NCBI GenBank assembly: GCA_027858145.1
Contig: JAQIDF010000058.1
Location: 1-19,818, forward strand
Source of the DNA: Prolixibacteraceae bacterium
GTDB taxonomy: Bacteria > Bacteroidota > Bacteroidia > Bacteroidales > Prolixibacteraceae
Direction: 5' to 3'
Length of the DNA: 19,818 nucleotides
Position numbers and translations under genes: made by a program. This document shows, piece by piece, positions 6,209 through 13,896 of the stretch. Below the pieces are notes generated by a model. The model saw only the letters and a list, made by a program, of their open reading frames with translations, searched no databases and had not been told where the DNA came from. The stretch's first letter is position 1, and each line of letters begins with the position of its first letter.

Positions 6209-8500
6209 TTAGAAGCCTCTTTTATTAAATATCATGTATCCCATATTTACTGAAAAAAACCATTTCTGGCCGGGTTTATCGTAGTAATTTATTTCAGCAC
6301 TTAATGGTCCTAAGCGGGTTTGCATAACAAGGCCTGTCATTCCCATAAAATGAAATTCAGGAAATATTTCATCTGAAAACTTTGCGGTTTTATCTTCGTT
6401 AATAATTTCGAAGCTTTGTATGGGAAAAAAACTATATGCCTCGACCCTAAAATGAAGGCTCTGTGATATATTGTAAATAAATTTACTGCCGGCACCGAAA
6501 AACTGATTAGCACGGAATTGTTCCAGATATAGCGATTTGCTGTTGGGGGAGGGGTTAAATACCGGGGCATTCAACGCCGACGATGTATAATTACTGAATA
6601 ATGTATTGTTGTTAATTGTTGCCTGAGCCAAAACCCCAACGGTAAATAAATCATTTAACTGGAAATACTGATCATAGAAAGCATTGATCTGGAAATAGTT
6701 ATGTCTGCTTGATATTTCTTCGTTGACAGGAGCTGTTGTTCCGGGTTTAAATTCTTCTTTTCCTGTAATATATTTTAGTGAGAATAATTTTCGTCCGCCC
6801 GATGTTGGATATTGTTTGTAATCGTAATTCTTTTTGTCAACGCTTAGCTGGGCTGAATATGCGTTAAAGATCGTTTCGTCTGCTTTATCTTCGAAGTTAA
6901 ACAAGTTTAACTGGTTGTATTGGTCATTTGATCTTGACCAGCTAATACCAAAATCAACAATGCCGTTTTTGCTGAATGGTGTACCAATCTGAACGAGGGC
7001 ATTTTGTTCGGTTTGGTTGATGTTTGATGCTTTTATGTCGGTAAAAATAAGCTCGGTACTTGTGGCTGAATAATCCCACAGGTTCAGGGTATAGTACCCC
7101 GAAACATAAAAGGGGTTGCGGGTGGGTGAGTCAATACGGCCCCCGGTTTGAAATGAATTATAAAACCTGCCGAAAAACAAGTTGGAAGATAAGTTAAAGG
7201 CGCTGTTCTTAAATAATTTATAGTTGCCTTCAATGAACCCAAAAGTGTTTGCGCGTGTCGATAAGTGCCCGCCAAATTCAACGTCAATAGGTTTGCTGGG
7301 TTCAACTTTCAGGTGTAAATCGAAATAACCGGTTTGCCGGTTATAATATGCTAATGGTTGTATCGATTTTATTTGTTCATCGGCTACAAGTTTGTAGTAT
7401 GATTCCCGCAACTCTTCAAGATTAATCACTCTCTCGTTGTATTTAATCGATTGAATTATGTAGCGTCGTTGTGCATTGTCCTTTACGCCTTCAACCTGGA
7501 TGTTGTTAAATAAAAATTCTGGTTTTTTATTATTGAATTCGCGGCGTCTCTCTTGTACTTCTTCTTTGGGTACTCTGCGCGTGATAACGCTTTCAATGGT
7601 GTCGATGGCTCCCAGCCCTGTTTCAATGCCTTTACTATTAATGTAATTTGCTTTCGGGAAATCGAGCAAGCCAACTTCGTTGAGCTTTGTTTCAAGCGTA
7701 AGGCCAAGCGAATCAGGTATTTCGTAATTGGTTTCTTGTGTTACCATCGTTTCTATTTGACTGAAAATATCATCGGGGTCGGGTTTTCCGCCCATGTTGG
7801 TAACTTTATGGCCAATAATTATATCGGGGTTAAAATCTTTGTGCATTACATCCCATGGGAAATTGTTTACAATTCCACCGTCAAACAGCAGAGCCCCGTC
7901 TTTTTCTATCGGCTTGTAAATTAAGGGGAAGGTCATAGAGGCCCTGATAGCGATACCTAAGTCACCACTATCATGGATAACAGCTTTGTTTTGATATATG
8001 TCGGTTGAGACACACCGGAAGGGTACAAAAAGTTGATTGAAATCGCGGTTGCAAACGGCTGATGTCTGGGCTGTAAGTTGCATAAATGCATAATCCATTT
8101 GTCGTTCGGGAACTAAATTTGTTGGTAAAAGTAATTTCAGGCCATCTTCTTTCTGCGAGATATCAAGCGAGAGCATGTCAGGGTTTTCATCTTTCTTTTT
8201 AAAGTAATACAAGTCGTCCTTGTCCATTTTCCCGGTCGACCAAAGCATAAATTCATCTGAATTGAACAGCTCAATCATATCTTCGGGCGACATGCCCGAT
8301 GCATAAAGTCCTGCTACTATGGCGCCAATTGATGTGCCTGCCACATAGTCAATGGGGATATTGTGATCTTCCAGTACTTTAATCACACCAATGTGGGCAA
8401 TGCCTTTGGCACCTCCCCCGCTTAATACCAGTCCAACTTTTTGGCCGTTGGCCTGAAATGCTATTAGAAGAATAAATATGCTCAATAGAATCTTATTCAT
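6209..8500 (-). CDS. Patatin-like phospholipase with C-terminal outer-membrane barrel (PlpD/Omp85-like)
   Basis: A 763-residue exported lipolytic protein. Residues 1-19 look like a signal peptide (MNKILLSIFILLIAFQANG). The patatin domain (about 21-310) has the oxyanion loop SGGGAKG (27-33), nucleophile Ser57 in GTSIG, and catalytic Asp207 in DGG, so the Ser-Asp dyad is intact. Residues about 325-400 resemble one POTRA-like domain (FNNIQVEGV onward). From about 400 to the end there are repeated amphipathic strands rich in Tyr, Phe and Asn, ending in Phe, as in surface-antigen/Omp85 barrels. This layout resembles Pseudomonas PlpD, a type Vd autotransporter. In Bacteroidota the protein may stay attached. 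It likely acts on phospholipid at or outside the outer membrane. It starts 5 nt after the YitT gene and shares its transcript. Substrate and any release of the passenger are inference. Confidence 0.92.
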   Translation of the reverse strand: MNKILLSIFILLIAFQANGQKVGLVLSGGGAKGIAHIGVIKVLEDHNIPIDYVAGTSIGAIVAGLYASGMSPEDMIELFNSDEFMLWSTGKMDKDDLYYFKKKDENPDMLSLDISQKEDGLKLLLPTNLVPERQMDYAFMQLTAQTSAVCNRDFNQLFVPFRCVSTDIYQNKAVIHDSGDLGIAIRASMTFPLIYKPIEKDGALLFDGGIVNNFPWDVMHKDFNPDIIIGHKVTNMGGKPDPDDIFSQIETMVTQETNYEIPDSLGLTLETKLNEVGLLDFPKANYINSKGIETGLGAIDTIESVITRRVPKEEVQERRREFNNKKPEFLFNNIQVEGVKDNAQRRYIIQSIKYNERVINLEELRESYYKLVADEQIKSIQPLAYYNRQTGYFDLHLKVEPSKPIDVEFGGHLSTRANTFGFIEGNYKLFKNSAFNLSSNLFFGRFYNSFQTGGRIDSPTRNPFYVSGYYTLNLWDYSATSTELIFTDIKASNINQTEQNALVQIGTPFSKNGIVDFGISWSRSNDQYNQLNLFNFEDKADETIFNAYSAQLSVDKKNYDYKQYPTSGGRKLFSLKYITGKEEFKPGTTAPVNEEISSRHNYFQINAFYDQYFQLNDLFTVGVLAQATINNNTLFSNYTSSALNAPVFNPSPNSKSLYLEQFRANQFFGAGSKFIYNISQSLHFRVEAYSFFPIQSFEIINEDKTAKFSDEIFPEFHFMGMTGLVMQTRLGPLSAEINYYDKPGQKWFFSVNMGYMIFNKRGF

Positions 8501-8505
8501 TATAG

Positions 8506-9429
8506 TTATTGTTCAATTTTTTGATTTAACGATTGAAAACCTTCACCCAAAATTTCGCTGGTGTCCATCACTGTGATGAAAGCATTCGGGTCGATAGAGT
8601 GTATATAATGTTCAAGGATAACGATCTCCCTGCGGCTAACAACGGTGTAAATAATTTGTTTATCGTCATCGGTGTACATGCCTTTGCCGGTTATGTATGT
8701 CCCGCCACGTTCGAGGTCGTTCAGGATTTTCTCTTTAATTTTTTCATGTTTATCCGATATGATGAATAGAGCTTTGTGATAGTTGCTTCCTTCAAGTGTG
8801 TAATCAATTGCTTTTCCTGTAATGTATATAACCAGCCATGAATATAGCGGGATGGTCCAGTCCTGAAAGGCAATTAAACCAGACAATACAATTATTGAAT
8901 CGACATATATTAACAGCTGACCAAGTTGCAAGTTAGTTTTTTTTGCAAATATCATGGCAATTATATCCGAACCACCCGATGTTGCCCTTGATTTAAAAAT
9001 TAGCCCAAGCCCAACACCTATCAGTACGCCTCCAAAAATACATGACAGCAGAACATCGTCAACCAACGGGAGGTTTGCATCAGGCCTGAAGTAAGTAATT
9101 GTATCCATGAAAACAGATGTTATTACAAAGCCCATGATGGTTTTTATACCGAAGCGTGGTCCCAGTATTTTTATTCCGGCATAAGTTAAGGGGATGTTCA
9201 GTATGAGCCCCATTAATCCGATGGGAATGCCTTCTGGCCAAAAGGGAAGCATGTCGGTTGTGAGATGGTGTATCACAATGGCAATGCCATAAACACCACC
9301 GGGAACAATTTTATGTGGGGTTATAAAATACACAAAACCTACAGCTAAAATTAATGCACCCAATATGATGAGCGAATAATCTTTTATCCCCCTTTTTGAG
9401 AAAATTTTTTCTTTAGATAGAAATGCCAT
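8506..9429 (-). CDS. YitT family membrane protein (DUF161/DUF2179)
   Basis: A 307-residue inner-membrane protein of unknown biochemical function. After a short basic N-terminus (MAFLSKEKIFSKRGIKDYS), about five hydrophobic helices span residues 20-215 and contain the conserved FKSRATSGGSDIIA. The C-terminal soluble domain (about 220-300) is DUF2179, shown by KGMYTDDDKQIIYTVVSRRE and the ending DTSEILGEGF. Length and order are typical of the YitT family found across Firmicutes and Bacteroidota. A transport role has been suggested for the family but not settled. The ATG at 9427-9429 gives the normal N-terminus. It is the first gene of a two-gene minus-strand unit with the patatin protein and is divergent from the CoA-transferase gene. 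I found no convincing promoter box for it. Confidence 0.93.
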   Translation of the reverse strand: MAFLSKEKIFSKRGIKDYSLIILGALILAVGFVYFITPHKIVPGGVYGIAIVIHHLTTDMLPFWPEGIPIGLMGLILNIPLTYAGIKILGPRFGIKTIMGFVITSVFMDTITYFRPDANLPLVDDVLLSCIFGGVLIGVGLGLIFKSRATSGGSDIIAMIFAKKTNLQLGQLLIYVDSIIVLSGLIAFQDWTIPLYSWLVIYITGKAIDYTLEGSNYHKALFIISDKHEKIKEKILNDLERGGTYITGKGMYTDDDKQIIYTVVSRREIVILEHYIHSIDPNAFITVMDTSEILGEGFQSLNQKIEQ

Positions 9430-9592
9430 TTTAAAATCGTATAATTCAATTTTATGGCTCTAATTTAACGTTAAATAGATTAAATATAAAGGATATTTGA
9501 TAGATATTTTAAACATCTAAAAATGCAGATAAGTGCATCTGTTAATTTAATTTGAAGGTTCGAATAATATCACAAAATAGTTGAAAATGTGT

Positions 9593-9622
9593 TTTGTGGC
9601 CTACAATTCTGTTGTATATTTG
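9593..9622 (+). promoter_or_regulatory. Bacteroidota-type promoter of the CoA-transferase gene
   Basis: TTTG at 9593-9596 and TATATTTG at 9615-9622 match both the -33 and -7 consensus boxes exactly, with an 18-nt spacer. The start of transcription is expected near 9628, about 30 nt before the ATG at 9658. This is the best promoter match in the window. Confidence 0.65.
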
Positions 9623-9657
9623 CCGACTGTTAAAAAAAAGAAATAAACCGTTACTTT

Positions 9658-10962
9658 ATGAAACCAATCAATTTTGTAACCCCCGAAGAAGCTGTTAAAG
9701 TTATTAAAACCGGTGACCGTGTTCATTTAAGCGGAGTAGCCGTAACACCCCACGCATTAATTAAGCCAATGGTGGAGCGTGGACGCAGGGGAGAGATTAA
9801 AGATGTGACGATTCAGCATATCCATATCGAGGGGCAAGTTGATTTTGCCAATCCTGAATTTGAAGGCATTTTCAATTCCGAGCAATTTTTTGTAGCCGGT
9901 AACATGCGTAAGCAAACGCAGGCGGGTTATGCCGATTATATTCCTGTGTTTTTAAGTGAAACACAAAAACTAATCAGGGAAGGATACCTTAATGTAAATG
10001 TGGCAATGATCATGTGCTCGGTACCTGACAAACACGGTTTTGTTTCACTGGGAACTTCTGTTGATTCAACCCTGGCAGCAGTACAAAACGCAGATGTTGT
10101 GATTGCTGCTGTTAACCCAAATGTGCCACGTGCATGGGGCGACGCAATGATACAAACTGATGATATTGACTTTTTTGTCGAAGATGATTCACCGTTGTAT
10201 GCTCATGACATGGGAGCGGTATCGGATATAGAAATTCAGATTGGGAAAAATGTAGCCAACTTGGTTGATGACGGTGCTTGTTTGCAAATGGGTATTGGTG
10301 GTATCCCGAATGCTGTATTGGCTCAGTTGGGCAATCATAAAGATTTAGGGGTTCATACCGAAATGTTTGCTGATGGTATTTTACCACTTGTTGAAAAAGG
10401 CGTTGTGAATGGTCGCAGAAAAGCTACTGACAAAGGTAAAATGGTTGCGTCATTCCTGATGGGGTCTAATGAGTTGTACGAATTTATTGATGACAACCCA
10501 ATGGTTGCCATGATGGATGTAGCACATACCAATAATGTGCACATTATTCGTAAAAACGACAAAGTAACGGCAATTAACTCTGCGCTGGCTATTGATATTA
10601 CCGGTCAGGTTTGTGCCGATTCAATTGGTATAAAACATTATTCAGGCGTAGGCGGACAAATTGATTTTATTCGTGGTGCCGGACATTCTAAAGGAGGAAA
10701 ACCCATCATTGCTTTGCCATCGGTTACCGGAAAAGGTATATCAAAAATATGCCCTACCTTAATTGAAGGTTCAGGAGTAGTTAGTACCCGTGCCAATATG
10801 CATTGGATCGTTACTGAGTACGGTGCCGTTAACCTTTATGGGAAAACATTGCAACAACGTGCACGTTTATTAACATCTATAGCACATCCCGACCACAGAG
10901 AGTCATTAGAAAAAGCCGCATTCGAAAGATTTGGTTCTCATTACAGATTTGTTACATCGTAA
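9658..10962 (+). CDS. Acetyl-CoA hydrolase/transferase family CoA-transferase
   Basis: A 434-residue class I CoA-transferase of the acetyl-CoA hydrolase / 4-hydroxybutyrate CoA-transferase family. It moves CoA between carboxylic acids through a glutamyl-CoA thioester. The predicted catalytic Glu is Glu235 in HTEMFADG, and the glycine-rich CoA loop is GVGGQIDFIRGA near residues 329-340. MGIGGIPNAV (about 211-220) is also conserved. Length is normal for the family. It lies next to the methylmalonyl-CoA epimerase/decarboxylase operon, so I infer that it uses propionyl-CoA with succinate or acetate, releasing propionate and regenerating succinyl-CoA or acetyl-CoA. 4-hydroxybutyrate or butyrate as substrate is an alternative, because the family is not separable by eye. 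It has its own promoter (9593-9622) and terminator (10983-11008), so it is a single-gene transcript. Confidence 0.9.
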   Translation: MKPINFVTPEEAVKVIKTGDRVHLSGVAVTPHALIKPMVERGRRGEIKDVTIQHIHIEGQVDFANPEFEGIFNSEQFFVAGNMRKQTQAGYADYIPVFLSETQKLIREGYLNVNVAMIMCSVPDKHGFVSLGTSVDSTLAAVQNADVVIAAVNPNVPRAWGDAMIQTDDIDFFVEDDSPLYAHDMGAVSDIEIQIGKNVANLVDDGACLQMGIGGIPNAVLAQLGNHKDLGVHTEMFADGILPLVEKGVVNGRRKATDKGKMVASFLMGSNELYEFIDDNPMVAMMDVAHTNNVHIIRKNDKVTAINSALAIDITGQVCADSIGIKHYSGVGGQIDFIRGAGHSKGGKPIIALPSVTGKGISKICPTLIEGSGVVSTRANMHWIVTEYGAVNLYGKTLQQRARLLTSIAHPDHRESLEKAAFERFGSHYRFVTS

Positions 10963-10982
10963 GTTGAAAATATACATTTTAC

Positions 10983-11008
10983 AGGCAGGGTAACTCCCTG
11001 CCTTTTTT
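10983..11008 (+). terminator. Intrinsic terminator after the CoA-transferase gene
   Basis: AGGCAGGG (10983-10990) and CCCTGCCT (10996-11003) form a perfect 8-bp stem with a 5-nt loop. A run of six T ends at 11008. The reverse strand lacks a T-run, so it acts on the plus strand only and separates this gene from the mce operon. Confidence 0.9.
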
Positions 11009-11052
11009 GGTTTAAAGCTGTTAAATTTCAGGTGATAATATATTAAAAAATG

Positions 11053-11060
11053 TACATTTG
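11053..11060 (+). promoter_or_regulatory. Candidate -7 box for the mce-mmd operon
   Basis: TACATTTG matches TAnnTTTG exactly and lies 39 nt before the mce ATG. The nearest -33-like word is TTTC at 11026-11029, with a 23-nt spacer, which is longer and weaker than the consensus. Because a strong terminator sits upstream, a promoter must lie in this interval; this is the best candidate. Confidence 0.4.
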
Positions 11061-11099
11061 CTAACATTTATAATTACCAAATAAAATATACAATTTATT

Positions 11100-11504
11100 A
11101 TGAATATTTCACATATCGAACACATTGGTATAGCTGTTCGCGACCTTGATGAAGCTATTGCTTATTATAAGGATAAGCTGGGGTTGGAATGTTATGCCGT
11201 TGAAGAAGTAGCCGAACAGAAAGTGAAAACAGCTTTCTTTAAGGTTGGTGACACGAAAATTGAATTATTGGAATCGACAGATCCGGAAGGACCAATCGGA
11301 AAATTTGTTGAGAAAAAAGGACCTGGTGTTCATCATCTCGCGTTCGCAGTTGATAATGTTGATAAAGCACTCAGTGAAGCTGAAAGCAATGGCGTTCAGC
11401 TTATCGATAAGCAAAAGCGTAAAGGTGCCGAGGGCTTAAGTATCGGCTTCCTGCACCCTAAATCAACCTTAGGGGTGTTAACTGAATTTTGTGGCGAAGA
11501 ATAA
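11100..11504 (+). CDS. mce: Methylmalonyl-CoA epimerase
   Basis: Interconverts (R)- and (S)-methylmalonyl-CoA, linking the B12-dependent mutase to the decarboxylase. The 134 residues form two VOC-fold (glyoxalase-like) modules, beginning HIEHIGIAVRDLDEAIAYY and HHLAFAVDNVDKALSE. Likely metal ligands are His8, Glu55 (in KIELLE), His78 or His79 (in GVHH) and Glu129 (in LTEF), by analogy with Propionibacterium epimerase. The ending VLTEFCGEE is typical of the family. It is the first gene of the operon, with 29 nt to mmdA, and the context agrees fully with the domain call. The mutase genes that make its substrate are not in this window. Confidence 0.95.
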   Translation: MNISHIEHIGIAVRDLDEAIAYYKDKLGLECYAVEEVAEQKVKTAFFKVGDTKIELLESTDPEGPIGKFVEKKGPGVHHLAFAVDNVDKALSEAESNGVQLIDKQKRKGAEGLSIGFLHPKSTLGVLTEFCGEE

Positions 11505-11533
11505 ATAAACCTTACCAGTTACAATAATAAATA

Positions 11534-13093
11534 ATGGACAATAAAAGTAAAATAAAAAAGTTGATTGACCTTCGCAATGAAGCTAAGCTTGGTGGTGGTC
11601 AAAAAAGAATCGACAAACAACACGAGCAGGGCAAACTAACAGCCCGCGAACGTATCGAAACCTTGTTAGACGATGGTAGTTTTGAAGAGTTAGACATGTT
11701 TGTTACACACCGTTGTAGTAATTTTGGTTTAGAAAAGACCAAATATAAAGGTGATGGTGTTGTAACCGGTCATGGTACCATCGACGGACGTATTGTTTAT
11801 GTGTTTGCACAAGACTTTACCGTTTGGGGTGGCTCATTGTCGGAAACAATGGCCGAGAAAATTTGTAAAATAATGGACATGGCCATGAAAGTTGGGGCTC
11901 CGGTTATTGGAGTAAACGACTCGGGTGGTGCCCGTATCCAGGAAGGTGTTAACTCGTTGTCGGGTTATGCCGAAATTTTTGAGCGCAACATTTTAGCATC
12001 CGGAGTTATCCCGCAAATTTCAGCCATTTTCGGTCCTTGTGCCGGAGGTGCTGTTTATTCTCCTGCGCTGACTGACTTTATAATGATGGCCGAAAACACA
12101 TCTTATATGTTTGTTACAGGTCCGAAGGTAGTTAAAACAGTAACCGGCGAAGATATTTCGGTTAAAGACCTTGGTGGAGCTGATGTTCATGCCTCAAAGT
12201 CAGGTGTTTCTCATTTTAAGGTTGAAAATGAAGAAGAAGGAATTCTTCTCATTCGTAAATTGTTAAGTTATTTACCTCAGAATAACCTTGAAGAGCCACC
12301 ATTGGTTGAAACTAATGATCCGATTGATCGTATGGAAGATGCCTTGAACGAGATGGTTCCTGATAATCCAAACCTACCGTATGATGTAAAAGATGTAATT
12401 CATTCAATTGTTGACGATGGTGAATTCCTTGAAGTACATCGTAATTATGCTCGCAATATTGTCGTAGGTTTCAGTCGTTTCGATGGTCAAAGTGTTGGTG
12501 TAATCGCTAACCAGCCAAATTTTCTTGCTGGTGTGCTCGATTGTAATGCCTCACGTAAAGCAGCGCGTTTTGTGCGTTTCTGCGATGCATTTAATATTCC
12601 TGTTCTTACCCTGGTAGATGTGCCCGGATTCTTGCCTGGTTCAGGACAAGAGTATGCAGGTATAATCAACGAAGGTGCAAAACTGATGTTTGCTTATGGC
12701 GAGGCTACCGTACCTAAAGTAACGGTAACACTCCGCAAATCTTATGGTGGTGCACACGATGTAATGAGTTGTAAACAACTTCGTGGCGATTTCAATTATG
12801 CATGGCCAAATGCACAAATTGCTGTAATGGGCGCTAAAGGTGCAATCGAAGTTCTTGAAGGACGTAATATTGCAAAGATTGATGATGAAGCCGAGAAACT
12901 CGAATACATCCTTAAGAAAACTGATGAGTATGAAGAGGCATTTGCCAATCCGTACCAGGCAGCTTCTTATGGTTATATCGACGATGTAATTGAACCGCGT
13001 AATACACGTTTCCGCATAATAAGAGCCTTGCAGAGCTTGCAAACCAAGCGGTTAACAAATCCGATGAAGAAACACAGTAATATTCCATTATAG
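11534..13093 (+). CDS. mmdA: Methylmalonyl-CoA decarboxylase alpha subunit (carboxyltransferase)
   Basis: The cytoplasmic carboxyltransferase subunit, which moves the carboxyl group from (S)-methylmalonyl-CoA to the biotin of the carrier protein and releases propionyl-CoA. The 519 residues form the duplicated crotonase-like carboxyltransferase fold. The N half contains NDSGGARIQEGVNSLSGY and FGPCAGGAVYSPALTDF; the C half contains NQPNFLAGVLD, VDVPGFLPG, RKSYGGAHDVM and AWPNAQIAVMGAKGA. By sequence alone it could be a propionyl-CoA carboxylase beta chain. The following genes (OadG-like, biotin carrier, OadB-like pump) and the absence of a biotin carboxylase favour the Na+-pumping decarboxylase. 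It is the second gene of the operon, 11 nt from the next. Confidence 0.95.
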   Translation: MDNKSKIKKLIDLRNEAKLGGGQKRIDKQHEQGKLTARERIETLLDDGSFEELDMFVTHRCSNFGLEKTKYKGDGVVTGHGTIDGRIVYVFAQDFTVWGGSLSETMAEKICKIMDMAMKVGAPVIGVNDSGGARIQEGVNSLSGYAEIFERNILASGVIPQISAIFGPCAGGAVYSPALTDFIMMAENTSYMFVTGPKVVKTVTGEDISVKDLGGADVHASKSGVSHFKVENEEEGILLIRKLLSYLPQNNLEEPPLVETNDPIDRMEDALNEMVPDNPNLPYDVKDVIHSIVDDGEFLEVHRNYARNIVVGFSRFDGQSVGVIANQPNFLAGVLDCNASRKAARFVRFCDAFNIPVLTLVDVPGFLPGSGQEYAGIINEGAKLMFAYGEATVPKVTVTLRKSYGGAHDVMSCKQLRGDFNYAWPNAQIAVMGAKGAIEVLEGRNIAKIDDEAEKLEYILKKTDEYEEAFANPYQAASYGYIDDVIEPRNTRFRIIRALQSLQTKRLTNPMKKHSNIPL

Positions 13094-13104
13094 AACTTAT
13101 CACT

Positions 13105-13461
13105 ATGACATTATTAGAAGTTACAAGTCAAACATGGACCATTACTTTAATAGGCTGGAGTATCGTTTTTACTGCTTTGGTGTTGTTGATTTTTGTGTTT
13201 ACAAATGTGCCACGATTCTTAAAAATAAAGTTCACCGGAAATAGAAAAAAAACCGGAAAGGCAGCATCTGTAACTAAGTCAGAAGCATCAGGCAGTGAAT
13301 ACATCAGTGGTGGCGATACGGCTGCAATTGCAATGGCCATTCATTTATTTTTCGAAGAACAACATGACGAAGAGAGTAACGTAATTACCATTAAGCGTAT
13401 TCAGCGTCGTTATTCCCCATGGAGTTCAAAAATTTACGGAATGAGAAATTTTCCTAATTAA
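13105..13461 (+). CDS. OadG-family small membrane subunit of the sodium-pump decarboxylase
   Basis: A 118-residue membrane anchor, equivalent to oxaloacetate decarboxylase gamma or methylmalonyl-CoA decarboxylase delta (MmdD). One transmembrane helix lies at about residues 10-32 (ITLIGWSIVFTALVLLIFVF). A basic linker follows, then a soluble tail containing GGDTAAIAMAIHLFFEE and ending RRYSPWSSKIYGMRN. The tail with SPWS near the end is common in Bacteroidota members of the family as I know them. In the complex this subunit holds the carboxyltransferase to the membrane pump. The gene starts 11 nt after mmdA and ends 8 nt before the biotin carrier gene, so co-transcription is clear. The family is short and diverged, but context makes the call safe. 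Confidence 0.88.
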   Translation: MTLLEVTSQTWTITLIGWSIVFTALVLLIFVFTNVPRFLKIKFTGNRKKTGKAASVTKSEASGSEYISGGDTAAIAMAIHLFFEEQHDEESNVITIKRIQRRYSPWSSKIYGMRNFPN

Positions 13462-13469
13462 TTTATAAA

Positions 13470-13892
13470 ATGAAGAAGTATAAATTTACCATACAAGGCA
13501 ACGAATACGATGTCAGAATTAAAGATTTTGAAGACAAAGTTGCCCAGATAGAAGTGAACGGAACCGAATACGAAGTAGAAATTCACCACGAAGTTAAACA
13601 ATCGAAAACTCCACGCTTAGTGCGTAAACCCGTTGCGCAAAAGCCGGGTGAAGGCGAAATTGCGAAATCACAAGGGGGTGGTACCATTAAGGTTGAAGCC
13701 CCACTACCCGGTAGCATCTTCAAAATGTTGGTTAAAGAGGGCGATACCATTAAAAAAGGCGATACGCTTTTGGTAATGGAAGCCATGAAGATGGAAAATA
13801 ATGTGTTGGCCGAGAAAGACGGAGTAGTTAGTTCAATTAAAGTTAAAGAGGGCGACGCCGTGCTTCAGGGCGATCTCCTCATTGAAATGTAA
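13470..13892 (+). CDS. mmdC: Biotin/lipoyl carrier subunit of methylmalonyl-CoA decarboxylase
   Basis: A 140-residue biotin carboxyl carrier protein. Residues 1-45 form a small N-terminal beta region, seen in many Bacteroidota carriers (KFTIQGNEYDVRI). A short basic, Pro-containing linker (about 46-72) follows; the Ala/Pro-rich hinge of other MmdC proteins is reduced here. Residues 73-140 are the biotinyl domain, with biotinylation site Lys107 in EAMKMEN. Biotin protein ligase, encoded elsewhere, attaches the cofactor. The carrier shuttles the carboxyl group from MmdA to the MmdB pump, where it is released as CO2. The mmdB ATG comes 4 nt after its stop, which suggests translational coupling. 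Confidence 0.95.
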   Translation: MKKYKFTIQGNEYDVRIKDFEDKVAQIEVNGTEYEVEIHHEVKQSKTPRLVRKPVAQKPGEGEIAKSQGGGTIKVEAPLPGSIFKMLVKEGDTIKKGDTLLVMEAMKMENNVLAEKDGVVSSIKVKEGDAVLQGDLLIEM

Positions 13893-13896
13893 CAGT

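Noticed and set aside
9658..10962. Simple acetyl-CoA hydrolase (energy-wasting thioesterase) as the function of this gene
   Set aside because: The conserved catalytic Glu and glycine-rich loop indicate CoA transfer through an enzyme-CoA intermediate, and the propionate context fits a transferase better.
12641..13042. 133-codon open frame antisense to mmdA
   Set aside because: Shadow of the carboxyltransferase gene; Cys- and Ile-rich translation with no family resemblance.
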